Source of the DNA: Apostichopus japonicus
Taxonomy: Eukaryota > Echinodermata > Holothuroidea > Aspidochirotida > Stichopodidae
Length of the DNA stretch: 64,000 nt
NCBI RefSeq assembly: GCF_037975245.1
Contig: NC_092571.1
Location: 2,894,501 to 2,958,500, forward strand
Reading direction: 5' to 3'
Shown here: piece by piece, positions 42,401 to 52,759 of the stretch
Numbering within the stretch: the first letter of the stretch is position 1
Layout: each line of letters begins with the position of its first letter
Program-made: the position numbers and the translations under genes
The notes under the pieces: model-generated
The model's database searches: none
Told to the model about the DNA's origin: nothing
What the model saw: the letters and a program-made list of their open reading frames with translations, nothing else

Positions 42401-43187
42401 ACATATAGTCAAATGAAAAACATGAAAAATTCCCATTTTGTTCTTGTAATAAATTATTAATATACTGTATAAACGAAGGTATATTAATTGCATCATATTT
42501 TTACACAGCATATCTTCGAGTTACAAATGAATGTTATTATTGTTCATTTTATTTCTTCAGGTCGAAAGGTTACTACGCAACGATCAAATCGTATCTCCAT
42601 TCCAACAAATAATACCTGAATGTAAGTGTTCTGCAGCAGTGTATCAATATTTACCATATTGATTTGGGATGAAAACAATGTCAAACGATTTAGAAGTGTT
42701 TAGCCTTTTCTGAAGCTTGTATGTACCTTTTCACTAAACTGCCCCAAGGTTTCCTCTGCATGCTTAATGTACAGGGATTGAACTGTACGTAGGGCAATGT
42801 AACATATATTAATTATGACAATAACCATAAATCTCCCACTCCCCTTTCTTGCTCTCTCCACCTCTTGACTGAACAGATATCATCGGATCTTATCACCAGC
42901 TAAAGCAGAACTTATCAACGCGTCTTGATGCCGACCAATCTATTCAGCTTGCAAACGTCTTCCAACTTCACCAGGATGTCGTTGCTAACATCGGGAAGCA
43001 CCGATCTCCTGGACCTATCTTGCTAGAAATGTTGACTAAAACTTCAAAGATATCCCCAGCGAACATCTCTGCTTTGGAGAATGCTTTAACAGAGCAAGGG
43101 AATGAAGAATGTGCCGAACTTATCAGATATTTCAGAAAGGAAAATCCAGTGGTTGAAGCCACAATGTGTCCAAAAATGAGTATTTAA
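21408..43187 (+). CDS. Large death-fold / ZU5-UPA / UBA scaffold protein (20 exons, 1575 aa)
   Basis: Exons: 21408-21439, 22880-23717, 25865-26147, 27534-27766, 28556-28705, 28986-29067, 33160-33486, 33699-34178, 34341-34567, 35041-35199, 35464-35613, 35843-35903, 36243-36556, 37006-37177, 38110-38430, 39541-39764, 40253-40402, 40967-41119, 42561-42621, 42877-43187. All junctions are AG/GT and phase-compatible; the total is 4728 nt with no internal stop. Domains by residue: beta-propeller 11-290, death-fold 291-384, coiled coil 385-512, death-fold 540-648, ZU5 ~700-808, UPA 809-1007, death-fold 1008-1112, UBA-like 1113-1169, ZU5 1170-1276, UPA 1277-1472, death-fold 1473-1575. There is no signal peptide or membrane segment, so a cytosolic signalling scaffold is inferred. 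The start has good context (ATCAGCATGG). Two adjacent genes joined by mistake remain possible, with the break before 38110. Confidence 0.72.
22880..23717 (+). CDS. Exon 2: beta-propeller-like domain
   Basis: A single 838-nt exon encoding about 280 residues. It shows roughly six blade-like repeats, each ending in an aromatic or charged turn: FVDLFSLD, AIILYDCKSGQVIKETTL, KVFVFDISLNKIRTITL, GLLFNASGDVEKRYKH, and a final GEVYEYDT before donor GTAAGT. The acceptor is CTCTACGTACAG. WD40/NHL-type propellers are protein-interaction platforms; the exact family is not recognised. In TRIM- and Apaf-like proteins such domains act as sensors, which is only an analogy here. Confidence 0.72.
23718..25864. 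other. Intron 2 of large scaffold gene with dispersed repeat
   Basis: A 2.1-kb intron bounded by GTAAGT and TTGTAG. It contains a repeat-family stretch at about 24930-25330 (TTTGAGGTCAACAGAGGTCAAA and related words). No other exon fits the phase. Confidence 0.5.
25865..26147 (+). CDS. Exon 3: first death-fold-like domain
   Basis: It encodes about 94 helical residues beginning RDIFTFDDLLAWLSSSI, with ERLSAEELMEACYHAG and a C-terminal VISVYQKI helix. The pattern of amphipathic helices and the late L-S-x-E-x-L motif resemble death-effector-type domains, but the match is weak by eye. It enters at phase 0 directly after the propeller exon and leaves at phase 1 (CAG C before GTAAGG). Confidence 0.6.
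27534..28705 (+). CDS. Exons 4-5: coiled coil
   Basis: Exons 27534-27766 and 28556-28705 encode charged heptad-rich helices. Exon 4 has EQEKQELIDQLIEMF and ATQERLQKIEADNLQL; exon 5 has KEEMLKELGGSKKSLKV and ESMALEEVLKHTRED. Phases are 1 in, 0 between and 0 out, matching their neighbours. The segment probably mediates oligomerisation. Confidence 0.72.
28986..29067 (+). CDS. Exon 6: acidic linker
   Basis: A short 82-nt exon after acceptor ATCAACAG encodes LSPVSAHEESFPEERE and a serine-rich end, then donor GTAAGA at phase 1. It is an acidic, probably disordered linker between the coiled coil and the second death-fold domain. The size and phase fit both neighbours. Confidence 0.6.
29749..31604. 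repeat. Foldback element rich in TTACCGCGGTAA palindromes
   Basis: The left end reads CCCAGGAAAAAATTTACCCC and the right end, inverted, reads CCCAGCAAAAAATGTACCCT, forming imperfect terminal inverted repeats. Two flanking arrays (about 29760-30300 and 31130-31590) consist of TTTTACC / GGTAAA words, with repeated 12-bp palindromes TTACCGCGGTAA. A more ordinary 0.8-kb core lies between them. It sits in the 4.1-kb intron between exons 6 and 7, and no transposase frame is present. It is most likely a non-autonomous transposon with self-expanded ends. Confidence 0.8.
31605..33159. other. 3' part of intron 6
   Basis: No exon is recognised. Minus-strand frames at 32178-32567 have no domain. A perfect 28-bp palindrome lies at 33074-33101, close to the acceptor at 33159. 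Confidence 0.45.
33160..33486 (+). CDS. Exon 7: second death-fold (DED-like) domain
   Basis: The exon encodes about 109 residues beginning ADYGRLMVGIAENLTLDI, with RLATLFGLPPAEADML and GITLLNFMKTRNIINMYDL, and then a helix. The arrangement (six helices, hydrophobic L..LF.L, a late D-L-T-N-L) parallels the domains in exons 13 and 20. Acceptor TCATTTTAG, donor GTAAGA, phase 1 on both sides, so the exon could have been shuffled as a unit. Confidence 0.68.
33699..34178 (+). CDS. Exon 8: acidic linker and first ZU5 domain
   Basis: The first ~60 residues are acidic and Ser/Glu-rich (RPVSSEESEERDISEQ). The ZU5 domain follows with GGTISITGVRLTIPDDAL, TPLIKLEPEGLNL and ASLIIPHSAII, which are the conserved strands of ZU5 in UNC5, PIDD and ankyrins. 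I do not see the HFS autocleavage motif of PIDD. Symmetric phase 1-1. Confidence 0.85.
34341..35903 (+). CDS. Exons 9-12: first UPA domain
   Basis: Exons 34341-34567, 35041-35199, 35464-35613 and 35843-35903 encode about 199 residues between ZU5 and the next death fold, the position of UPA in UNC5/PIDD/ankyrin. Motifs include EITWTEEKSLCWKLD, HTFRVVPFIDAILDAKDD and VTAELSK. Lengths and phases (1-0, 0-0, 0-0, 0-1) match those of the second module exon by exon. The donor of exon 10 is GTTTGA, a weak site that is also used by exon 13. Confidence 0.78.
36243..36556 (+). CDS. Exon 13: third death-fold (DED-like) domain
   Basis: It begins DLQEYQKLIREVSTRMDKQH and contains NLAMCFNLSPAENEM, GKILLKILDERELIMPDK and a final ARLVLEYID helix, followed by an acidic tail. 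I end it at AAAG/GTTTGA (phase 0) because the phase-1 donor GTAAGG at about 36514 would put the next exon out of frame. If that downstream donor is not used, translation would stop at TGA 36560-36562 and give a shorter protein that ends after this domain. That is a real alternative isoform. Confidence 0.7.
37006..37177 (+). CDS. Exon 14: UBA-like domain
   Basis: Fifty-seven residues after acceptor GCTAATACAG. The sequence NIKILVEEGYTRLNIQRALR followed by a basic-leucine helix (RRVLQLVKHE) has the three-helix UBA pattern: a GY/GF turn after helix 1, then an AL.. helix 2. UBA domains bind ubiquitin, so the protein may couple ubiquitin recognition to death-fold signalling. Phase 0 in, phase 1 out, feeding the ZU5 exon at 38110. 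Confidence 0.62.
38110..38430 (+). CDS. Exon 15: second ZU5 domain
   Basis: Entered at phase 1 after TTATGTTTTCAG. It encodes GGDMLIAGVILIVPTGAL and LIIPHCALALSN, the ZU5 strands. It is one codon shorter than its copy at 1016-1339 and has about ten substitutions. The acceptor phase fits the UBA-like exon upstream, which is the junction linking the two halves of the large gene. Confidence 0.82.
39541..42621 (+). CDS. Exons 16-19: second UPA domain
   Basis: Exons 39541-39764, 40253-40402, 40967-41119 and 42561-42621. Motifs include KWSLENVTCSMNAHQLEV, KKRLCVIPIMKRVSN, HKPISILIESWTSSVPVT and TLWLQNRLEVALLLQNKG. The duplicates at 2421-5528 have the same lengths and boundaries, which supports the exon calls independently. 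Confidence 0.82.
42877..43187 (+). CDS. Exon 20: C-terminal death-fold (DED-like) domain
   Basis: Acceptor GACTGAACAG, phase 1 in, stop TAA. The domain contains YHQLKQNLSTRLDADQSIQL, GPILLEMLTKTSKISPAN and a final ECAELIRYF helix, followed by a short tail ending PKMSI. The I-S-P-x-N-I-S-x-L-E motif in helix 5 is DED-like. The frame has no ATG (the copy at 5785-6095 has one from a Lys to Met change), so simple start-based scans miss it; it is intact. Confidence 0.8.
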
Positions 43188-46100
43188 TCCAAGGCATACA
43201 TATGTATACATCTCTTATGAATCATTTGTTCATGTGATGAACCGTTCCAACTCACTGCTCTTCAGGAGATCAAGTGTTCTCATTGTTAAAATACTTGGAT
43301 AAAACTAACTGTGGTTCTGTATATTAACGTAAGAATTGAACTTATAACTAAGTTACCGCTGTACAAGAAATTGTCGCAGGTTGGTAGACCTACCAATACG
43401 TGAATACCTTTATCGTGGGACACTCCTGTATTCGGCGAGGCCCAATCATCTGGAAAACAATTAGCTTACATCATAAAGCAGGCATCATACAAATGCAGCT
43501 CATACAACACTAGCAGGACTTTCAGGATGATCAAGATGTCATGTAAATAAACGTTATCAGAACAAAGAATGAGCAATTACTTGTGCAACTGTCTGTTCTA
43601 ACCAGTCATCATATTTCTTCATATTTGTGAATCTAACACCTACTACAAACAGAACAGAGTTTCTGTAGTACATTTGTTAGGCAAACGGAGGCAGGACGCA
43701 TTCATACCGCACACTACACACACATTAATATTTCTATTTATCTCTGTTTATTTTCATCATTGATTTCTTCCATGAAAACAGAACATGATTTGTTGTCATT
43801 ATGATATGTATATATGATATGTATGGCGTACGGTGTCTACGAGTGTATTAAGGAACTGCTCGTAAAGTCAGAGCACATTTAAATGAGTGGTTTTCTATTT
43901 TATATCGAAATCATTGTTATCAGAAATCGTAACATCATAATCATAATTTCGTTATCTGAATAATAGAAAGTACACCACTTGTTTTTCGTAAATTTTCTAA
44001 AAAGAAATGAATCATTGAATAATTGTATGTCTGTCACTTAAGCCAGGATTAAAAGTCTAGTTTTCTTTAACGTCTTTTATAAACTTTTTTTTTTTCTTCA
44101 CTTGTTTAACAATATTCTCTTCCTGAAATATACACAGAGAATGTGTTGTTATTTGTTGAGTTCGTATGACTTTGGTATGAGCCGATGCTTCCTTTTAATA
44201 CATTTGTAACAAAATGAATATTCGAAGATGAAACCTTGTTGCATTTTTTAACATAATAATGTCGGTAACAGTTGTCATTAATTCTACAAAGAAGAGACAA
44301 TTTTCTATCGCAATACGGTCCTGGAAAACACTGTACTCTATACTGAAAAATGCTTGGACACCTTTCCGTAATGTTCGTTGATACAAGGCTTTTTTTTTTT
44401 TTTTTTTGGGGGGGGGGCTATTGAATTTCCTCTTTTAAAAATTTCTGTAAACGATGTCCATAATTTGAGGGAGGGGAAGGAAGAAATAAGATGACAATTT
44501 CTTCAAAATGTAATCTTTCCCTCGTCATTACTTGTAATTTCGAGGTTTATACCAGGGTTAGAGTAGCAGCTCCCTGCTTATACTATAGTGTAACGTATTC
44601 ATTTTCTCCTGGTCGATATCCACTGTACTACCCTCTACAGAGAATGATTGATTAGATTGTATTAAGTATAGTATAGGTATTGTCATGTATACCAGTCATA
44701 GCTATCACTTTTGCCGACACTTGATACATCGACGGAAAAAAAGGGTCCTTGGGGTGTCACAACGTCAGAAGTTAGAAATCTCGACAACAGGATGCCTATT
44801 CAAAATTCAGAACTGGTTATCACACTAACTTAACTACAATAAAACGTTGCCGCAACTTTTTGGCAAGAATACCATTTTTGCCTATAGTTCAAATCCGCGC
44901 TCTTAATTCCTAGTTGATAACCGTATTGTTACTGCTACACGTAGTTTAATATGGAAAATGTGTTTAATCGTTATTTTCATTGGGTCTCTATACGACGATA
45001 AAGATGCCAAAATGACGGAACGCTTAAGCACTCTGGTTGTTTCGACGACGCCATTAGTAGCGAGACATTTACAACCTCATTTGATTGACGTAAGCATCTG
45101 GGCTGAATACCGGATAACATGGATCAAGTGGATAATTATGAAATATGCAACTCAGATTGATATATACTGCAACTGAGGGAAACTCAAACACAAAATATGT
45201 TGAGAGAAATATTGCGAAATTAATTCCTAAACATTTGGTACAAGCGAAAGTTGCTGCAAATGCGCTCTCTCTAAAGATATCACAGTCTGTCTTGAACGTC
45301 TTCAGAACATGACCGTGTGGCATAGTTGTATTTAATATCAGTAATATACATTTTTAGAACTAGAAGCTAGAAGACTATTTATTTTTGAACGGAGCTACAG
45401 TAAACTGTAAACTACCTGAAATTTGGATAGACCACGAACGAAATCTTCAAATTGTGGTAGTGATTGAGTTTGTGGCCGAACTTCAGATCAAAGCACATTG
45501 ACAAGTTGGTCGCCGATAAACACTCTAGGAATGTCGCTACAACGAATCTCTCTGTACAAAGTGACTAACATGTAAGGGTCGCAAACGAACGTCATGATTA
45601 GTTTAACAATTTCAAATCTTCCAGCAAATGCCTAAGTCTGCTCTAATGCCCGTCATCCCCCTGCCTCTATAGAAACCCACTCGACTCGACTCCTCTCAAA
45701 CTTAAGTGTCGTTCATGGTCCAGCCAACATTTGGTGGGAATCAGTTGGTCATCAAAATTTTTTCCATTTTCTATTAGATTTTGCCCACCTCCACCCAACT
45801 TTTATATTGGGTCCCTTCAGCAGTACCACGGTAAGTGCACACCCTGTCCTACCCTCCTCCACTAACTCCTTTCTCAAACCCTCCTTCCGACACGCCTACC
45901 CCCTAGGTAGTATCTCTTGTCAGTGTCAAGGTTTCAAATTTGGATATATACCTTTGCCCAACGTATGTGTCTCAGTACCCCGTACACTACCCAGTTGGGA
46001 CATTTGCTTCTATACTGTAGTGCCATATCCCGCTTCAGAGCACTCGTATTGTCACTGCGAGCAATATGAATATCATGTTTCTATCAGATCAAGGTTAGGA

Positions 46101-46709
46101 ACTGTTTGCTCTGTCAGTACCAGTGCGTTGAGAGCATGATATTGGAGTACAGTTTAGAGCGGTATTAGCATTAGGAAATTGTCCCAACTGGCTGTGCACA
46201 CAACTCCTTCGATGAATATTCAGTTGTATCGACCAACGTGCAACGTGAAGTTGGCACCTTATTTAGGCTTAATTTTTAGAGTAGGAAGAAAATAAATTTA
46301 AGTTTACGAAAGATGCATTTCCTTCCAAATAAGAACATTTTCCATCGATATGTAAGCGGGAATGTGCAGCATTGTGTACCGACCTCGTTAGTGTATCAAC
46401 ATGTGATTCACTTGGTCAAGTTTGCAAAATCAACTGGGTGTGTGTGAGGAGGGGAGGGGAAGTGAAGTTGTCGTGATCTCTTATTTTCACCCCAAGAGAA
46501 GCTAACGAAAGGAAAGTGGTGTTCGCTACTCGGGACATCCTAATATCCGTTTTTCGTACGTTACTGAACATTATACAGAAACGTAGACGCATTGTAGTAT
46601 GATCATACACAGAGGTAGAGTAAATATTTCTCGGTTACAGAAACATCAAAGACAAAGCCGGAATTCGCAGAAGAGAGTAATAAGACTCTCTTTGTTTTTC
46701 GAGATTTGT
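43188..46709. other. Intergenic stretch between convergent genes (copy 2)
   Basis: Matches 6096-9603. AATAAA at 43546-43551 is the candidate polyadenylation site of the large gene. No exon is supported; open frames differ between the copies through indels. Confidence 0.6.
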
Positions 46710-48355
46710 CTAGTCATGGTTTGCTACACATGTCTTAACATATAACAGCAGGGTCGACCCCATTGAGAGACCAACACCAATGATTGTAACGAGGGAAAGT
46801 ATTATGCCTTTAAATATTACGTCATAGCAATAAGCCACTGGTATGGAGAGTGTAATAGCTGTTGCTATGTACATCATATTCTCAGTTTGTAGAGCTTTAG
46901 AAAAACTATAGAAATGCACAATTGCAGTTAATCCTAACAAGATTGATAACAAAATCTCTTGCGTTGTACTAGGCATATCCCAGGAGTCCGTTAATGTCAA
47001 ACAGACGGTTGAAAGCATTGTTCCGCTACACCCTACAATGAGTGATACAAGGCTAGGGTCTTCTCTACCTCTATGCGCAAGTTTTCGAGCTGTTGCTTTA
47101 AGAAGAACGACACACAGCAGAGCAAATAAAGCGATTGAAACTCCAACAAAAGGAGGTCCTTGGCTGGAGGCAGCGTAGTTTTCCATGGACGTCTTACAGA
47201 TAAGGACCAGCCCAATGGCATTTAGAATTACGAGGGCGCCATCAGTCACATCAAACACCTCCCCTAAGAAAATACACGCAAATAATGTTGATGGTATAGG
47301 CTGATTGCAGACGATAGCAGTTGCGTCAGACACTGAAAGAAATCCTGTGGAAAAGAGGAAGGATGACACTCCGATCACGTCGAAAAGTCCGTAAAGAATA
47401 TTGAGGACAAGATCTTGAGAGTCGTAATTCACAGCTTCCTCCCACGAGATGAACGAAACAAACACGAGAAGAGGTAAGCTTCTGAAAAACATTGTCTGTA
47501 GAGAGTTCAAGGCATGCGCAGTCTCTGCAAGTAACAAAACCTGTAAAGTTTGCGAGAGTCCCGCAATTACAGCCCAAAACAATCCTGGTCTCTTACAACT
47601 GAAGCAAAGACCTCCGTCGTCATCCAATGAGTCTTCCCTATCGTTACCTTCACTATCAACAGAAATTTGTTTGTGAGTCACTTTCTGGTCTGCGCAAGCG
47701 CTGTAAAAAGATAGAACAAAAGAAGTTTGGTGATTACCTTGCGTTATTCTTATCAAGCCTTGCAATATTCACATAAATTGTCATTCTAAGTAAATGTGTC
47801 ATCGTTCTTTGCATATAAAACAAGGTCTCCTCTTATAGAAATTAATTTAGGTAGCCTCCCCCAACTTTTTGTGAAATAAATCATCTAGCAAATATTTATG
47901 ACTGCAGTCTTGGCAACTTAGTATATGTAGTACGAACTCCAACAACTCTGTATAATGGGCACCAGGCTAGCAAACTTATGTTAGATCCTTAGTATGGAGC
48001 CCATAGTGAATCCTAAATACAACACCTGCCAACTATACATGAAAATTATACCATTTAAGCGCTGTGTGAAAAGCAGCCCTTTAAAAGTATGCATGAATGT
48101 AGCCAATATGCAACAATACGTGGAAAGTTAACCGTTCTCGTATATGAAATTTTTATAGCCCCTTAGTATCAACTGTGCATGAGACTCAACTCCTAGCAAA
48201 TATACGTATAAAATGTAATAACACATTTTCTTCTTAGTAACCCATTCCCTTATTTGAAACTGTTGTATTTTCTTACACACACACATAAATATATATATAT
48301 ATATATATTGCCTATATATATGGAATAGCGTGTTTATACATATATCTACATATCA

Positions 48356-48447
<92 letters not shown>

Positions 48448-48595
48448 CCTATATATGGAATAGCGTGTTTATACTTGTATCTACATATATCAGCAAATGA
48501 AATTGTTAAATATTAGCAAACTAAGAACATATTGTCGCTACTCACATTCTGTCCATTGGTTTGACTAATGAAGGATCAATTCGACTTGTTTCCAT
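46710..48595 (-). CDS. SLC35G-like EamA-family membrane transporter (copy 2, 2 exons)
   Basis: Exon 1 is 48595-48546 and exon 2 is 47700-46710, with the same GTGAGT donor, TTTTTACAG acceptor and phase-2 junction as the copy at 9604-11537. It gives 346 residues. In the coding part of exon 2 I see one residue change from copy 1 (LVFVSF instead of LVFVLF); a second difference falls in the intron just upstream. Both genes appear functional. SLC35G proteins sit in ER or plasma membrane; the substrate is not known. Confidence 0.87.
48280..48446. repeat. CA/TA microsatellite in transporter intron (copy 2)
   Basis: Same layout as 11166-11398, with shorter AC and first TA tracts. Confidence 0.9.
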
Positions 48596-50169
48596 CTTGC
48601 TTTTTTCCTTCTTGATCAGATTCTTTCTAAACAATCATCGAAGATATCAACATTAACAATGGAGTGTAATTTCACCCTTCTTTGTCGTCCGTTCGTTATA
48701 CTTTCAGTTACAGACAACTGCTTCTCAGTACTTATTGTTAACGTCAAAGACGAGTGCCTGCATCTCACTTCGCTAGTCATGCTCGCTCTCACAGCGTGTA
48801 CATAGACAATTTATCAGACATACGTTACTGACAATCTCATAAACTAAATACCAGCAAAAAAAACCCCCAAAAAACCCTGACCAATCACTCCTTTTTTATT
48901 GCCATTCTCTCAAATGAAGCATGAACGCCGCATGCAATCTGGTATACTGGCGGCCTGGTATATACACACGTCATCGTTACGAATTGACTTTGAACACATT
49001 TGGCTCCGTTTGATGATACTCGTTTGATTTTCGACTTAACAATCGTTTATATATAATGAAATGGCTGTACAGTCAGTTATGTCGTATTAAGGATATTTTA
49101 AACCTTCCTGCCTTGTCAGTCTTCTGGCTTAACTCGTCTAAAGAATGAATCCTGGACTCGCTCTAAGAATGATGAAATTCTCACTCTTCGGAATAAAGAG
49201 TTGGTGTGGGGGGGGGGGGGGAGTTAAAAGGACATTTATTTTTTGGCTGGGATAACACAATTTATGTCATCATCGAGTAAACGTTATTGGAGCAATCCAA
49301 AAATTTAGCATAATTCAATTGTGAACATCTGGAACTTGACCGTAATAGTTAAATAGAGGAACATTGTCAGTACTCAGACTATCATTTTCTTTTGGACGTT
49401 GACATGTTTATAATATAGACAATTTCTACATACAGTCATATTATATACTACAAACCATACATATAGTTATCAGTGCAGCTTCGTAAAGACCCTTATAAAT
49501 ATATTCACTCTTCGGGGCGTGGAACATTTTCCACGACTCGAAAATTTTACGGGTATCATGTCTGTGCACTTTATGGCAATACGATAATATTTCGGCGAGT
49601 AGCCTATTTCAGGTGTTATCAAGTGCAGTGTGTGATTTGTTGCCAAGTTCTCCAACTGTATTAAATAATATATAGGCCCATAACGTGTTATGAAATTAAA
49701 ATTAGGTATTGTCAAAAAATCTTGTAGACCTCCCTATCAAATGTCTTAACGATCTTTTCTAAGTTTTTGTAACCCTTTCATTTTTCTTTTTTTAATAGTT
49801 ATTAATTTATTTCTGATTTGCTCAAAGTTCTGCCTCAGAAAATTATTAAGTCTAACACAACTTTTAAGGAACAAGTTTTCAACGATCAAATAGATTTGAA
49901 ATATATAACGGGATTACCGATCAACTTCGAATTAGATATAGCTCACAACCTGCAAATCTATGTTAAATCGTGAAATCATACCGTGCAGTGTGTAGCATTC
50001 CACTGCATAGCTTTAACCTTAGAGTTATAGATTCACCCAGCCAGCTATCAAATATATTGCGGCATCGTGGTATTATTTAATATGCATGTATGAGCATGGA
50101 CTCCGTTGACAAATTCAGAGGGGTGCAAGCACATTTTGGTTTTCACTAACCAGTTAGCTGTCCAACTAG

Positions 50170-50650
50170 ATGAACCAGAGAACTTGTAAATGTCGTGGAT
50201 AGACGTGTAGCGGCATGAACATTGGCGTGGGCATATTCATGGACCTTAACGTGGACAGGACGTGAACATGCATGAATATGGCATAATCAACGTGGCCATG
50301 ACATGGACGTAGATATGACAAGGACGTATACACATTGTGGACAAAGATATGTATATACACAAATATGTTAACATGAATGTGTTTATGGACGAGGACATGA
50401 ATATGGACGTGAACATCAACGTCGGCATGACATGGACGTGGACTAGGATATGCATGGACCTTAACGTGGACAGGACGTGAACATGCATGAATATGGCATA
50501 ATCAACGTGGACATGACAACGGACGTGGATATGACATGGACGTATACGTAACGTGGACAAATATATGGATATACACTAAGATGTTAACATGAATCGGTGT
50601 AAATGGATGTGGACATGGGTATGGACGTGACCATCAACGTGTATTGAAGA
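50170..50650. repeat. Degenerate GTGGACATG-type short tandem array (copy 2)
   Basis: About 220 bp longer than copy 1 through an internal tandem duplication: the block starting CATGGACCTTAACGTGGACA occurs at about 50239 and again at about 50454. Confidence 0.8.
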
Positions 50651-50691
50651 GGGATAGATGATTCTCACCGCAATGCAATTGGTGTATACAC

Positions 50692-50852
50692 CAAGTATAT
50701 AAACCACTGTGAGCATATATGTATCATCGATTGTATTCCAAATGTAATTGGCCTCGCAGGCATTATCCTTGATAACAAAGACGATTGGTCAATATTATTA
50801 TCCAATGTACAGATGGTCTTACGACTGCTAACTGGAAAAATATTTGTATTCC
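50692..50852 (-). pseudogene. Relic of a FAMeT-domain exon (copy 2)
   Basis: Counterpart of 13608-13441. On the minus strand GGAATACAAATATTTTTCCAG parallels the live exon's start, and AGCAGTCGTAAGACC parallels its AGCAGTCGTATGGCC. Several in-frame stops are present. Both relics descend from one fragment that was present before the segment duplicated. Confidence 0.68.
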
Positions 50853-51872
50853 CTGCAAATGTTGAAAGCATCAGTCAGAGTTAAGATAAGGAGATTCTGT
50901 TGATATTATTTGATTAGCATTTCGGCGCGTTCGTATCTTTTATTTCGAAATTCTTTTCTTCTTCTCACACTCACAGACGATGTGAGCTAGCAACTGTTTT
51001 TAATAAGAGCACCGCTCTCTCCATCTGTGGATGTCTGCAATAATATTGAAGAGACAAATATTACACACTGCTAGTTGAACACCGTATCCCAATACATTGC
51101 CTCTAACTTTTGATATGGTCCATCGAGTGTAACCTATTTTGACTAGTAAAATCTTCAATTACTCCAGGAAGTTGGATCACATTGGATGACATCTGAGCAA
51201 ATGCTCTTCAAAATCTTTACTTAGGCTATTACACTTTTCTTGCTGATTTATCCTTGAATTTAAGATGATTGGTTTGCTGTTAAAGTTATCTGCAATTAGA
51301 AATTCATCAAAATATACCTTTTATGTAGAATGTTTTGACACCATATATTCAGTTGTTGCCGGCCGGATGCAGGTACAAAATGTCACAAAATTTTGAAAAA
51401 TACATATCGCATACAAAATGCTAGGAGGATGTGATTTTCATTAAAGATTTCGAAATCTTTCAGCGAGTAAGCTACCCAATTAGCTTGAGTCACCAGAAAT
51501 TCCTTATATGTCTGCAAAACTGATTTTGTGAGCAAAAATTTGAACTCAATTACAAATTTATCAAGTAAGGTTGAATAATTTACAACTAGTCAATAGGTGA
51601 AAACATATTTTAATGCATTAGCAACAACTTATAAACAGGATATAAATATAAGAATTACAGCTCATATGTATATAATTACATGTTAAAATAAACAAACCAA
51701 AATTAATCGTGCCCACTTTCTTTACTTGGAGACAATTAAAATCTCACCTTCTTGTCTTTGTTTGAATGTTTCTATAACACTCACAACTAAACAAGTTAAA
51801 TGAGAACCTTTACCATTTTTTGGTCGAAAATAGAAGTGTCAATGGTACATGTGGTGTTACAGATTATTTTGA

Positions 51873-52297
51873 TACAGTATAGTATAGTGTAGTATAGTAT
51901 GGTATGGTATGGTATAGTATGGTATAGTATGGTATAGTATGGTATGGTATGGTATAGTATGGTATAGTATGGTATGGTATGGTATAGTATGGTATGGTAT
52001 GGTATGGTATGGTATGGTATGGTATGGTATGGTATGGTATGGTATGGTATGGTATGGTATGGTATGGTATGGTATGGTATGGTATGGTATGGTATGGTAT
52101 GGTATGGTATGGTATGGTGTGGTATGGTATGGTGTGGTATGGTATAGTATGGTATAGTGTGGTATAGTGTGGTATAGTGTGGTATAGTGTAGTATAGTGT
52201 GGTATAGTGTGGTATAGTGTGGTATAGTGTGGTGTAGTGTGGTGTAGTAGAGTAGAGTAGAGTACAGTACAGTACAGTATAGTACAGTACAGTACAG
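51873..52297. repeat. Pentanucleotide (GTATG)n array, copy 2
   Basis: About 85 units of 5 bp, with a homogeneous TATGG core (about 51960-52120) flanked by TATAG and TGTGG variants. Long frames on both strands (YHTIP/VWYGM-type) are artefacts. Confidence 0.95.
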
Positions 52298-52759
52298 TTT
52301 AGTAAGAAAATGTTTAACAAGTCGGTAAAATTGCGACACAAAGAAAAGAAGAGATGCATGTCAGTTTAATTCTTGAGTACCGACTATCTCAGTTATTTAT
52401 CAAGTTTATAAACTTTAACTGAATTTCTAATGTGAAACAGACTGAGTTTAATAATCACTGTTAAGTCAGAATGCGAGGATTGCATATTTCAATCACGGTT
52501 GTTTGGACAGATTTTGAACTCTAAGGACTCACAGGCTGGCGCGGTGGCCTCTTTGGCTGGTGGCACTTCGCGTCGGTGTTTACTGGAGGTCGTGTGAATC
52601 GCGCCGATCGGCTGCAAGTCACTGCAATGTTGACCGTAATGACATCGCTAAGGTGGAATTTTTATACGGGTATTGGATCCCAATTCCAATCCTCTCTTAG
52701 TCCGCAAAGGCAGACGAGAGAGTAATACATACGTTGTGAGTTCGGACTTCGGACCATAC

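Noticed and set aside
51796-52359. Long Tyr/His/Ile-rich frames on the minus strand and the Trp/Tyr/Gly-rich frame on the plus strand
   Set aside because: These are translations of the pentanucleotide array, and the copy at 14555-14932 is the same artefact.
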